From positions 1 through 17,045 of the forward strand of contig DASTKG010000023.1 in the NCBI GenBank assembly GCA_035716005.1: DNA of 17,045 nt. The letters are read 5' to 3'. The translations under genes were made by a program, and so were the position numbers. A model generated the notes under the pieces. It was not told the DNA's origin and made no database searches. It saw only the letters and a program-made list of their open reading frames with translations. This DNA is from SZUA-252 sp035716005. GTDB lineage: Bacteria; Eisenbacteria; RBG-16-71-46; SZUA-252. Below are positions 1-7,137 of the stretch, one piece after another (position 1 is the stretch's first letter; each line of letters begins with the position of its first letter).

Positions 1-135
1 GTTCAGACCGACCGGCCCGTCGAGGCGCTGCAGCGCGCCATGGGGGCGGGCCAGCCCTTCAGCCACGTCTCGATCGAGCGCGCCACGCTCGAGGACGTCT
101 TCCTCCACCTGACCGGCCGGACGCTCCGGGACTAG
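1..135 (+). CDS. ABC-2 exporter ATP-binding subunit, C-terminal end (partial)
   Basis: This is the last 44 codons of a gene that begins before the window, read in frame 1 to a TAG at 133-135. The translation contains IERATLEDVFLHLTGRTLRD. The LEDVFLxLTGRxLRD ending is typical of the ATPase subunits of drug or antibiotic-type ABC-2 exporters (DrrA/CcmA-like). The Walker and signature motifs would lie upstream and cannot be seen. The stop is 16 bases before the start of a complete ABC-2 permease on the same strand, which is the usual ATPase-permease operon order. The two would form an inner-membrane exporter; the substrate cannot be told from the sequence. Confidence 0.85.
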   Translation, partial: VQTDRPVEALQRAMGAGQPFSHVSIERATLEDVFLHLTGRTLRD

Positions 136-151
136 GGACGAGAGGCGAACC

Positions 152-1444
152 ATGAACGCCATCTGGGCGATCGCGTGGAAGGACCTCCGCCTCCTCCTGC
201 GCGACAAGGCCGACCTCTTCTGGGTGCTCGCCTTCCCCATTCTCATCGCCTTCTTCTTCGGCTCGATCAGCGGCGGAGGCGGCAAGCGCGCCGTCATGCC
301 GATCGCCATCGCCGACCTCGATCGAACCGACTATTCCCGCGCCATCGTGAAGCGGCTCGCCTCCTCGGAGGCGCTCCGCGTCCGGGAGGCGCCGCTCGAC
401 TCGGCGCGGCTCCTGGTGCGCCGCGGCGACCTGGTGGCGTACGTGGCGCTCCTCCCGGGGACGAGCGAATCGTTCGGCTTCGGCGGGGACAGCGCGAGCG
501 GCATCGAGATCGGCGTCGATCCGCGGCGAGGAGCGGAACGGGAGTATCTGCGCGGCCTGGTGACCGCGGCGCTCTTCCAGTCGATGCGCGGCTCGTTCGG
601 GGCCGGCGGCTCCGGGCGCGAACTCGTCCGCCGGAATCTGGACCAGCTTCGCGAGCGCGCCGACATCGACCCCGCCCTGCGCGACCGGCGGACGAGGCTT
701 CTCACCTCGCTCGAGGCGTTCATGTCGAATCTCGATTCGAGCGACGCGGCCGCCGGAACGACGGCCGCCGCCGGGGACGACTCCACCGAAGGCTCCATGG
801 GGCCGAACCTCCGCGTCGTCGAGGTGGCGGAGTCGGAGAGCGGGCCGCGAACGGCCTACGAGGTGACGTTCCCCTCCTCGATCGCGTGGGCGCTGATCGG
901 GGTCTGCATGTCGTTCGCGGTCTCGATCGTCTACGAGCGGATCACGGGGACGTTCCTTCGGCTCAGGCTCGCGCCGATCAGCCGCGCGCAGGTCCTCGCC
1001 GGGAAGGGGCTCGCCAGTTTCGTCGCCTCCATCGTCGCGGTGACCTTCGTGCTCGCGCTCGGCGTCACGCTCTTCCACGTGCGCGTTTCGAGCCCCCTCA
1101 TGCTCGCGGCGGCCATCGCGTCCTCGGCCTTCTGCTTCACCGGCGTCATGATGGTGGTGGCGGTGCTCGGCAGGACGCCCCCCAGCGTCGCGGGCGCGGG
1201 CTGGGCGATCATGATGATCATGTCGATGACCGGGGGCGGAATGGTTCCCCTCATCGCGATGCCCGCGTGGATGCAGACGATCAGCCGTTTCAGCCTGGTG
1301 AAATACGCGGTGCTCTCGGTCGAGGGCGCGGTCTGGCGGGGATTCGGCTGGGGCGAAATGCTCCCCGTGCTCGCCGTCCCCCTGGCCGCGGGGCTGGCGG
1401 GCATCGTGATCGGGACGCGCGTGCTTCAGTCGCGCGACAACTGA
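152..1444 (+). CDS. ABC-2 type transporter permease
   Basis: This encodes a 430-residue inner-membrane permease that should pair with the ATPase ending just upstream. The N-terminus (WKDLRLLLRDKADLFWVLAF) is typical of ABC-2 permeases. One membrane segment lies at about 22-39 and is followed by an extracytoplasmic domain of about 200 residues. Five more hydrophobic segments follow at roughly 243-261, 284-308, 316-338, 346-370 and 401-420. The arrangement matches the ABC2_membrane_3/YhgE-Pip-like group rather than short six-helix permeases. Residues 195-220 are a low-complexity Ala/Thr/Asp linker. The ATG at 152 is supported by AGAGG at 141-145 with a 6-base spacer. The gene ends 6 bases from the stop of the convergent DUF4919-like gene. 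Substrate unknown; lipid, drug or polysaccharide export are all possible. Confidence 0.9.
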   Translation: MNAIWAIAWKDLRLLLRDKADLFWVLAFPILIAFFFGSISGGGGKRAVMPIAIADLDRTDYSRAIVKRLASSEALRVREAPLDSARLLVRRGDLVAYVALLPGTSESFGFGGDSASGIEIGVDPRRGAEREYLRGLVTAALFQSMRGSFGAGGSGRELVRRNLDQLRERADIDPALRDRRTRLLTSLEAFMSNLDSSDAAAGTTAAAGDDSTEGSMGPNLRVVEVAESESGPRTAYEVTFPSSIAWALIGVCMSFAVSIVYERITGTFLRLRLAPISRAQVLAGKGLASFVASIVAVTFVLALGVTLFHVRVSSPLMLAAAIASSAFCFTGVMMVVAVLGRTPPSVAGAGWAIMMIMSMTGGGMVPLIAMPAWMQTISRFSLVKYAVLSVEGAVWRGFGWGEMLPVLAVPLAAGLAGIVIGTRVLQSRDN

Positions 1445-1462
1445 GCCGCGCTAGGCCGCGGC
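1445..1462. terminator. Possible bidirectional hairpin between convergent genes
   Basis: A perfect 6-base inverted repeat, GCCGCG (1445-1450) and CGCGGC (1457-1462) with a 6-base loop, sits where the ABC permease and the minus-strand DUF4919-like gene end tail to tail. Each stop codon touches or lies inside it. There is no T-run on either side, and short GC hairpins are common by chance in this DNA, so this is weak evidence for termination. Confidence 0.25.
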
Positions 1463-2020
1463 GGTCCTCATTCCGACGCCGGCCGCGGCGCTGACGTCGA
1501 ACCAGACGTCGCGCCCGTCGTCGCAGGCCAGGGCGTCGAAGGCCCGGCCGTTGCGGTAGGCGACCTGATGCGCCCGGCAGCGAAGTCCCATGCTCGCCAG
1601 GACGTCGTATTCGTCGGCCGCCCGCAGCACGATGTAGGGATGCTCGGGGGAGCCGTCGCCGGTCATGAGGAGCCCTCCGAGGAGCGCCCGCCCCGTTTCC
1701 GCCTCGTGCTCCGCCCTCTCCTCGTCGCCCAGCTCGCGGAACGCCTGCGAGACGACGAAGTGGATCCCCGGATTCATGACCCAGTTCCCCATCGCCTTCG
1801 TGGCCATCGCCAGGACCTGGTGATACAGGCCCCGTCCGAGCTGGCGGTAGATGTCGGGCAGCACCGTCGACCTGGGGTCGTAGTGCCGCGACACGAGCAT
1901 CGCGTCGCGCGCGGCGAGATATCGCTCCAGCGTCCGCTCGCGCAAGAATGCGTTCAGGCGCGAGAGAACCGTGCCGTCCAAATCGGGCCGGGTCGCTGAT
2001 AAACGCTTCTTGTTCGTCAT
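1451..2020 (-). CDS. DUF4919-like protein
   Basis: This is a 189-residue protein with no signal peptide or membrane segment. The stretch from about residue 84 to 175 follows the pattern I know from DUF4919: an IHFVVSQAFRELGDEERAEH helix pair, then GLLMTGDGSPEHPYIV (about 116-131), DEYDVL (136-141), a Gln-containing segment, and NGRAFDAL (157-164) leading to a closing beta strand. The family has no known biochemical function and is best known from Bacteroidota. The central part may fold as TPR-like helices. The ATG at 2018-2020 is preceded by GGAGGAAG (2027-2034) at a 6-base spacing, which fixes the start. The gene appears to be monocistronic or the end of a short unit with the FN3 gene, 187 bases upstream on the same strand. 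Assignment is by remembered motif pattern, not by a search. Confidence 0.6.
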   Translation of the reverse strand: MTNKKRLSATRPDLDGTVLSRLNAFLRERTLERYLAARDAMLVSRHYDPRSTVLPDIYRQLGRGLYHQVLAMATKAMGNWVMNPGIHFVVSQAFRELGDEERAEHEAETGRALLGGLLMTGDGSPEHPYIVLRAADEYDVLASMGLRCRAHQVAYRNGRAFDALACDDGRDVWFDVSAAAGVGMRTAAA

Positions 2021-2045
2021 GGCGCGCTTCCTCCGCGGAATCGGT

Positions 2046-2065
2046 GCGCGGGCCCCTGCCCGCGC
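2046..2065 (-). other. Inverted repeat in the DUF4919-like gene leader
   Basis: A perfect 7-base stem, GCGCGGG (2046-2052) and CCCGCGC (2059-2065) with a 6-base loop, lies just upstream of the ribosome binding site of the minus-strand DUF4919-like gene. It would form a hairpin in the mRNA leader and could affect translation or RNA stability. No riboswitch class is recognised. Confidence 0.3.
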
Positions 2066-2140
2066 CCTTCACCATAGAGAATCGCGCGAATCGCTCCCTT
2101 CCTCTAGCGGTGCGCTAGTGGATGCTACCGGTCGCCGGAA

Positions 2141-2168
2141 GTCTTATGACAGCTATGACAGGTGACAA
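2141..2168 (-). promoter_or_regulatory. TGACA repeat cluster / possible promoter
   Basis: Three copies of TGACA (plus-strand reading) start at 2147, 2156 and 2163. The first two are part of a longer TATGACA. The stretch is AT-rich compared with everything around it. Read on the minus strand, TTGTCA (2163-2168) could serve as a -35 and TAAGAC (2141-2146) as a weak -10, 16 bases apart and upstream of the DUF4919-like gene. The repeats could alternatively be binding sites for a regulator. It is a pattern only; neither role is shown. Confidence 0.35.
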
Positions 2169-2207
2169 AAGTGGCGAATCCCGAAGAGCGCCACGATCGG
2201 GCCCCGA

Positions 2208-2654
2208 TTACCGGGCCCGGAGGTCGGCGATCCGTGCCGGGGGAAGCACGTCCCGCAGGTCGATGACGGCCACGTTGGAGTAGGGGCTCCAGTTCGGCAC
2301 CTCGTCCGCGGTCCGGACGATGGCGTAGTAGCGAACCCCGCTGGTCAGGCCGGTCACGACCATCGAGTCGAGCTGCCCCGAGGCGACCGGGACCTTGCCG
2401 GAGGTGTTCACCACGGTCGCGCCGTTCCACCAGGAGAGGGTGTCGGTGCCGGAGATGGCGTTCGGGCTGTAGCGGATGTCGTACCGCGTGGCGCGGCCCG
2501 ACAGTCCATCGTCCCCGGGAGCCGTCCAGAGGAGCGTGGCGCTGACTCCGGTGGTTTGCGCGTGGAGCCCGCCGTTGGCGGCCGCAAGGAGGGCGGCGAC
2601 GGCGGTGGCGGCGAGGACTCGGCGGATGGGTGAGGCGGGAAACGGGCTCTGCAT
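2208..2654 (-). CDS. Secreted single-domain fibronectin type III protein
   Basis: This is a 148-residue protein with a clear signal peptide: charged SPIRR at 8-12, a hydrophobic Ala/Leu core at about 13-29 and a likely cut after the Ala of LHAQ, near residue 32. The rest is one FN3 fold at about 35-133, marked by LLWTAPGDDG, RYDIRYS, LTSGVRYYAIVRTADE and NWSPYSNV. The chain stops at LPPARIADLRAR. In related multi-repeat secreted proteins that phrase usually introduces the next domain, so this copy may be shortened. The ATG at 2652-2654 is chosen over an in-frame start 126 bases upstream because it has GGAGGAAG (2661-2668) at a 6-base spacing and begins exactly at the signal peptide. Likely exported across the inner membrane; its role (surface binding or a scaffold part) is unknown. 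Confidence 0.75.
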   Translation of the reverse strand: MQSPFPASPIRRVLAATAVAALLAAANGGLHAQTTGVSATLLWTAPGDDGLSGRATRYDIRYSPNAISGTDTLSWWNGATVVNTSGKVPVASGQLDSMVVTGLTSGVRYYAIVRTADEVPNWSPYSNVAVIDLRDVLPPARIADLRAR

Positions 2655-2704
2655 GGTGGACTTCCTCCCTGGTGTGCCCCCACAGATGTCGTAGCAGTCG
2701 GGAT

Positions 2705-2730
2705 GCCGCCCGAAGGGCAGCAAGGGCGGC
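2705..2730 (-). other. Inverted repeat upstream of the FN3 gene
   Basis: GCCGCCC (2705-2711) and GGGCGGC (2724-2730) form a perfect 7-base inverted repeat with a 12-base centre, 50-75 bases before the FN3 start codon. A smaller GCCC-GAA-GGGC hairpin is nested at its left edge (2708-2718). It could be an operator or a leader hairpin. No convincing -35/-10 pair was found in this 236-base gap between the FN3 gene and the RND pump gene. Confidence 0.3.
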
Positions 2731-2767
2731 CTACGCAGGAAGCATGCCGCGGGCGCATGGGCCGGCG

Positions 2768-2818
2768 AAAAACGGCGCAACCCCCGGCGGCGCCGTCGTG
2801 CGACGGCGCCTCGGGGGT
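2768..2818 (-). terminator. Probable terminator of the efflux operon
   Basis: A long imperfect hairpin spans 2780-2818. The arms ACCCCCG (2780-2786) and CGGGGGT (2812-2818) enclose a perfect 10-base inner stem GGCGCCGTCG/CGACGGCGCC around a 2-base loop, with only a small internal mismatch. It lies about 70 bases after the RND pump stop codon. Reading on the minus strand, a run of five T (2768-2772) follows 7 bases after the stem. The T-run is shorter and farther away than in a textbook intrinsic terminator, but this is the strongest hairpin I see in the window. Confidence 0.6.
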
Positions 2819-2890
2819 CGCGGTCCGAATCTCCGGTGTACCGCGCGGGCCACCGACGCGGGGTCGGGTGCGCCGTCGCGGACGATCGGG

Positions 2891-5800
2891 CTAGTGCGTC
2901 GGGGTCGCTCCGCTCGCGACCGCGCCCGCCGGCGCGGGCTCCGCCGCCGCGTGTTCGTGGGACTCGTGCCTCGCCGGCTTCGTGAAACGGGCGAGGAAGG
3001 TGTACGTGACCGGGACGAGGACCATCGTCAGGAAGGTCGAGACGGCCATCCCGCCCACCACCGCGATGCCGAGCGGCCGCCGGGCCTCGCCGCCCGCCCC
3101 GAGGCCGATGGCGATCGGGAGAATGCCGAAGATCGTGGCCAGCGAGGTCATGAGGATCGGCCGGAGCCGGATCTTCGCGGCCTCCGCCACGGCGTCGTCG
3201 ACGGAGAGGCCGCGGCCCCGGAGCTGGTTCGCGTACTCCACGATGAGGATCGAGTTCTTCGTCACCAGCCCGATGAGCATGATGAGCCCGATCTGGCTGT
3301 AGATGTTCAGGCTCTGCCGGAAGATGAAGAGCGAGACGAGCGCGCCGACGACCGCGAGCGGGACGGCCAGGAGAATCGTCAGGGGGTGGACGAACGATTC
3401 GAACTGGGCCGCCAGCACGAGGTAGATGAAGACGAGCGCGAAGACGAAGAGGAGATAGAGGCTCGTGCTCGACTCGCGGAACTCCCGCGACTGCCCGCCG
3501 AGGTCGTGCTGGATGCCGGGCGGAAGGGACTCGTGCGTGATCTTGTCGAGCGCGTCGAGCGCCATTCCGAGTGGGAATCCCGGCGGGAGATTCGCCGTGA
3601 TGGTGGCCGAGCGGACGCGGTTGTAGTGGTTGAGCTCCTTCGGCGCCACCGTCTCCTTCACCCGGACCACGCTCGCGAGCTGCACCAGCCCGCCGCTCCC
3701 CCTCAGATAGATCCCCTCGATGGCGTCGGGCGTGGAGCGGCCCTGCGGGCGCACCTGCGCGATGACGTCGTACTGCTTCGTCCCGCGCTTGAACGTGGAG
3801 ACCGCGCGCCCCCCGAGGAACGTCTCGAGCGTCGTGCCGATGTCGGTGACCGAGACGCCGAGCTGCGCCGCCCGCTCCCGGTCGATCGAGATGTCGAGCT
3901 GCGGCTTGTTGAGCCGGAGATCGGTGTCGAGATTGATGAGATAGCCGAGCTTCCCCGCCTGCTGCATGAAGGCCCCGACCGCCTGCTGGAGCTCGTCGTA
4001 GGAGTCGGCCTGCAGCACGTACTCGACCGGCGAGGAGGAGAAGCGCCCGCCGAGACTCGGCGGGTTGATGACGAACGCCAGGACGCCCGGGATCGAGAAG
4101 AGGCGCGGGAAGAGCTCCTGGACCAGCTGCTGCTGCGACTTCTTCCGCTCGTGGCGAGGCTTCAGATTCAGGAAGACGAACCCGTTCGTGACGCGGCCCG
4201 GCCCGCCGAATCCGAGGCCGGTGGCGGAGAAGAGGCCCTTCCGCTCCGGAAGCGGAAGAAGGACCGATTCCACCTGCCGCATGTAGCGGTCGGTGTACTC
4301 CAGCGTGGAGCCCTCCGGCGCGATGACGATGCCGAACGCCACGCCGCGGTCCTCGGTCGGGACGAGCTCCCGGGGGAGAAGGAAGAACATGGCGCCGATC
4401 ACCACGGCGAGGAGCGCCGCGCCCACGAGCGAGAGCGCGCGGTGCTTGAGAGCGCCCCGGAGGCCCCGCTCGTAGCTGCGGTTCAGCGCGTCGAAGAAGC
4501 GGTCGATCGACGCGGAGAGCGCGCTCGGCTTCTTGCCGTGCTGCGACTGGAGCATGCGCGAGCAGAGCATGGGGGTCAGCGTGAGCGCCACGAATCCGGA
4601 GATGAGCACCGCCACCGCGACCGTGATGCCGAACTCGTTGAAGAGGCGCCCCACCGTGCCCGTGAGGAAGGCCACCGGCACGAAGACGGCCACGAGGGCG
4701 ATCGTCGTCGCGAGGATGGCGAAGCCGATCTCCTGCGACCCGTCGAACGAGGCCCGGCGGCGGTCCTTCCCCATCTCCATGTGCCGGTAGACGTTCTCCA
4801 GCACGACGATGGCGTCGTCGACGACGAGGCCGATGGCCAGGACCAGCGCGAGGAGCGTGAGGATGTTGATCGTGAAGCCCGCGAAGTAGGCCACCGCGAA
4901 GGCGCCGACGATCGAAATGGGGATGGCGAGCGCGGGGATCAGGGTCGCCCGCGCCGTCTTCAGGAAGAGAAGGATGACGAGGACGACCAGGAGCATGGCG
5001 ATGAAGATCGTCTGCGCGACGTCGGCGATCGAGTCCTTGATGTAGCCCGACGAGTCGTAGGCGATGTCTAGCTTCATGCCGGCCGGCAGCTCCCTCGAGA
5101 GGGCCGGAAGCGCCTGGTTCACGGCGTCGCAGACGTCGATCGTGCTCGCCTTCGACTGCTTCACGACGCCGAGCCCGACGGCCTCCTTGCCGTTCCAGCG
5201 CGCGGTCGACCGCTCGTCCTCGGCGCCCACCGTCACGTCGGCGACGTCGGAGAGGCGGACCGTCTCGGTCCCCTGCTGCTTCACGATGATGGCGCCGAAC
5301 TCCTCGGCGGTGAAGAGATCGCCGCGCGTCCGGACGGAGAATTCGCGCTCCTTCCCCTCCACGCGTCCCGCGGGAATCTCCGCGTTCTCGCTCGACACCG
5401 CCCGCTCGATGTCCTGCGTCGTCAGGCCGTGCGAGGCCATGCGCTGCGGATCGAGCCAGACGCGCATGGCGTAGCGGCGCTCGCCGCCGATGAAGACGCC
5501 TCCCACGCCGGGGAGTCGCTGGATCCTCTCTTTCAAGACGCGGTCGGCCACGTCGGAGAGCTCGAGGCCGCTGTGGCGTTCGCTCGAGAGCGCCACCCAG
5601 AGGACCGGCTGCGCGTTCGTGTCGACCTTCTCGACGATGGGATCGTCGGCCTCGCGGGGGAGCGACCCGCGGACGCGCGACACGCGGTCCCGGACGTCGT
5701 TCGTGGCCGACTCGATGTTCCGCGAGAGCTCGAACTCGATGGTGATGACCGAGCCCTGCTCCTGGCTCGAGGAGGTCATGGTCTTCACCCCCTCGAGGGT

Positions 5801-6016
5801 GGCCATCTCCTCTTCCAGGACGTCGGTGATCTCGGTCTCGATGACGCTGGGGCTCGCGCCCCGGTAGAACGTGGTGACCGAGACGATCGGCGGATCGATG
5901 TCGGGGTACTCGCGGACGGGAAGCCGCGAGAACGCGATCACTCCGAAGAGGACGATCGCGAGGCTCATCACCGTCGCGAAGACGGGTCGCTTGATCGCGA
6001 GTTCGCTGAGCTTCAT
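2891..6016 (-). CDS. RND efflux pump, HAE1 family inner-membrane subunit (AcrB/MexB-like)
   Basis: This is a complete 1041-residue RND transporter, close to the usual 1030-1050. It starts MKLSELAIKRPVFATVM, has the first membrane helix at 12-30, and then the porter motif region DPPIVSVTTFYRGASP. The proton-relay pair D400-D401 lies in IGLVVDDAIVV (AcrB D407/D408), and K920 in VTKNSILIVEYANQ matches AcrB K940. These residues place it with the drug-type HAE1 pumps rather than metal (HME) pumps, so it should use proton influx to expel amphiphilic compounds. The C-terminus is a 27-residue His/Ala/Pro-rich tail. The ATG at 6014-6016 overlaps the adaptor stop as ATGA, with GGGGAG just upstream, implying coupled translation. 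It is the last gene of the operon, followed by the hairpin at 2780-2818. Confidence 0.95.
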   Translation of the reverse strand: MKLSELAIKRPVFATVMSLAIVLFGVIAFSRLPVREYPDIDPPIVSVTTFYRGASPSVIETEITDVLEEEMATLEGVKTMTSSSQEQGSVITIEFELSRNIESATNDVRDRVSRVRGSLPREADDPIVEKVDTNAQPVLWVALSSERHSGLELSDVADRVLKERIQRLPGVGGVFIGGERRYAMRVWLDPQRMASHGLTTQDIERAVSSENAEIPAGRVEGKEREFSVRTRGDLFTAEEFGAIIVKQQGTETVRLSDVADVTVGAEDERSTARWNGKEAVGLGVVKQSKASTIDVCDAVNQALPALSRELPAGMKLDIAYDSSGYIKDSIADVAQTIFIAMLLVVLVILLFLKTARATLIPALAIPISIVGAFAVAYFAGFTINILTLLALVLAIGLVVDDAIVVLENVYRHMEMGKDRRRASFDGSQEIGFAILATTIALVAVFVPVAFLTGTVGRLFNEFGITVAVAVLISGFVALTLTPMLCSRMLQSQHGKKPSALSASIDRFFDALNRSYERGLRGALKHRALSLVGAALLAVVIGAMFFLLPRELVPTEDRGVAFGIVIAPEGSTLEYTDRYMRQVESVLLPLPERKGLFSATGLGFGGPGRVTNGFVFLNLKPRHERKKSQQQLVQELFPRLFSIPGVLAFVINPPSLGGRFSSSPVEYVLQADSYDELQQAVGAFMQQAGKLGYLINLDTDLRLNKPQLDISIDRERAAQLGVSVTDIGTTLETFLGGRAVSTFKRGTKQYDVIAQVRPQGRSTPDAIEGIYLRGSGGLVQLASVVRVKETVAPKELNHYNRVRSATITANLPPGFPLGMALDALDKITHESLPPGIQHDLGGQSREFRESSTSLYLLFVFALVFIYLVLAAQFESFVHPLTILLAVPLAVVGALVSLFIFRQSLNIYSQIGLIMLIGLVTKNSILIVEYANQLRGRGLSVDDAVAEAAKIRLRPILMTSLATIFGILPIAIGLGAGGEARRPLGIAVVGGMAVSTFLTMVLVPVTYTFLARFTKPARHESHEHAAAEPAPAGAVASGATPTH

Positions 6017-7137
6017 TTCTTCTCCCCGCCTCCGGCGCCGCCGGCCGCGCCGCCCGCGCCGGCCGCGCCGCCCGCGCCCGATTCGGTCGGAATCACCTTG
6101 GCGCCCGGGAAGAGCTTCTGGTGCCCCGCCGTCACGATGCGGGCGCCGGGGGAAAGGCCCTGCACGACTTCAACGACGTCGGACTGGCGCGTGCCGAGCG
6201 TGAGGGGCGTCCGTTCGACGGTGCTGTCGGCCTTCACGACGTAGACGAGCGTCTGGCCGCCCTCGGAGAAGACCGCCTCGCTCGGCACCGTCAGCGCCTG
6301 CGCCCGCTGGCTCAGGAGGACCGAGACGCTGGCCGACATGCCGGGGCGGAACTTCTGCCCCGGATTGGCGACGCGGGCGATGATCTGCGCGGCCCGGGTA
6401 TCCGGGTCGAGGACGGGGCTCACCACGTCGATCCGCCCCGTGAGCGCGTAGTTGGGATAGGCCGTGGTCGACACCGTGACCTGGCGGCCGCGCTGCAGCG
6501 TGCCGAGATAGCGCTCCGGCGCCGAGAAGATGACCTTGATCTCCCGGAGCGACGCCAGCTCGGTGATCGGGCTGCCCGCGCGCAGGAACGCGCCGGGGCT
6601 CACCCGCTTCGCCCCGACCAGTCCGGCGAAGGGCGCGGTGATGCGGGTCTTCCGAAGCCGCTCCTTGGCGAGCGACACGTTCGCCTCGGCCACCTTGAGC
6701 GACGCGTCCGCGTCGTCCAGGTCCTGCGGCGCCGCCGCCTTCTGCTCGTAGAGCGCCTTCACGCGATCGTAGGTCACCTGGCTCTGCTGGCGAAGCGCCT
6801 CCGCCCGCTGGAGCTCCGCCTTCGCCGTCTCGTCGTCGAGCTGCGCGATGAGGGCCCCCTGCGCGATCGGCTGCCCTTCCTTGAACGGCAGCGACTCGAC
6901 GGTGGCGTCGAGCTCGGTGACGACGGTGATGGCCTCGCCCGCTTCGATGGAGCCGACCGCGTCGAACCGGTCGGCGACGCTGCCGGAGGAGACCAGGGCG
7001 GTTTCCACCGGCATCGGCGGCATCGAAAAGCCCCCGCCTCCGCCTTTCTGGCAGCCGCTGGAGGCGAGGAGCAGGAGCGCGAGAGACGCGAGGACGCGCG
7101 CCGTGGCGCGGGTCCGGAGATGAGACGGACGGGTCAT
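6013..7137 (-). CDS. RND efflux periplasmic adaptor (MFP/HlyD family)
   Basis: This 374-residue adaptor links the RND pump to the outer-membrane channel. It has a signal with a lipobox-like ASSGC, so Cys29 may be lipidated, followed by a Gly-rich spacer. The order is: first half of the lipoyl domain at about 68-102 (VVTELDATVESLPFKEGQPI), helical hairpin at 103-165, second lipoyl half from RITAPFAGLVGAKRVSPGAF (165-184), beta-barrel at about 197-275 and a membrane-proximal domain to about 352. The tail is Gly/Ala-rich with a duplicated hexapeptide. The ATG at 7135-7137 overlaps the TolC-type stop as ATGA. A longer in-frame reading to 7713 lies antiparallel to no signal or family match and is inside the channel gene, so it is rejected. 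Confidence 0.93.
   Translation of the reverse strand: MTRPSHLRTRATARVLASLALLLLASSGCQKGGGGGFSMPPMPVETALVSSGSVADRFDAVGSIEAGEAITVVTELDATVESLPFKEGQPIAQGALIAQLDDETAKAELQRAEALRQQSQVTYDRVKALYEQKAAAPQDLDDADASLKVAEANVSLAKERLRKTRITAPFAGLVGAKRVSPGAFLRAGSPITELASLREIKVIFSAPERYLGTLQRGRQVTVSTTAYPNYALTGRIDVVSPVLDPDTRAAQIIARVANPGQKFRPGMSASVSVLLSQRAQALTVPSEAVFSEGGQTLVYVVKADSTVERTPLTLGTRQSDVVEVVQGLSPGARIVTAGHQKLFPGAKVIPTESGAGGAAGAGGAAGGAGGGEKK
6041..6076. repeat. Perfect 18-bp tandem duplication in the adaptor gene
   Basis: An 18-base unit occurs twice in a row without mismatch (6041-6058 and 6059-6076). It lies at the 3' end of the adaptor gene and encodes two copies of a Gly/Ala hexapeptide (GAGGAA-type). 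Because the unit is a multiple of three, copy-number change would lengthen or shorten the tail without a frameshift. Confidence 0.85.

Noticed and set aside
2655..2780. Earlier in-frame start for the FN3 protein
   Set aside because: The extra 42 residues are Arg/Pro/Cys-rich with no signal. The internal ATG has a strong, well-spaced SD and begins the signal peptide.
2655..2890. A possible small gene in the gap between the FN3 and RND genes
   Set aside because: Short plus-strand frames here have no SD and shadow-like composition; the hairpin and inverted repeat account for the visible structure.
2630..5071. An 813-codon open frame on the plus strand opposite the RND pump gene
   Set aside because: Its translation is dominated by Arg, Glu, Asp and His with no fold signature. 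It is the expected antisense shadow of a high-GC gene; the minus-strand frame encodes a complete, recognisable pump.
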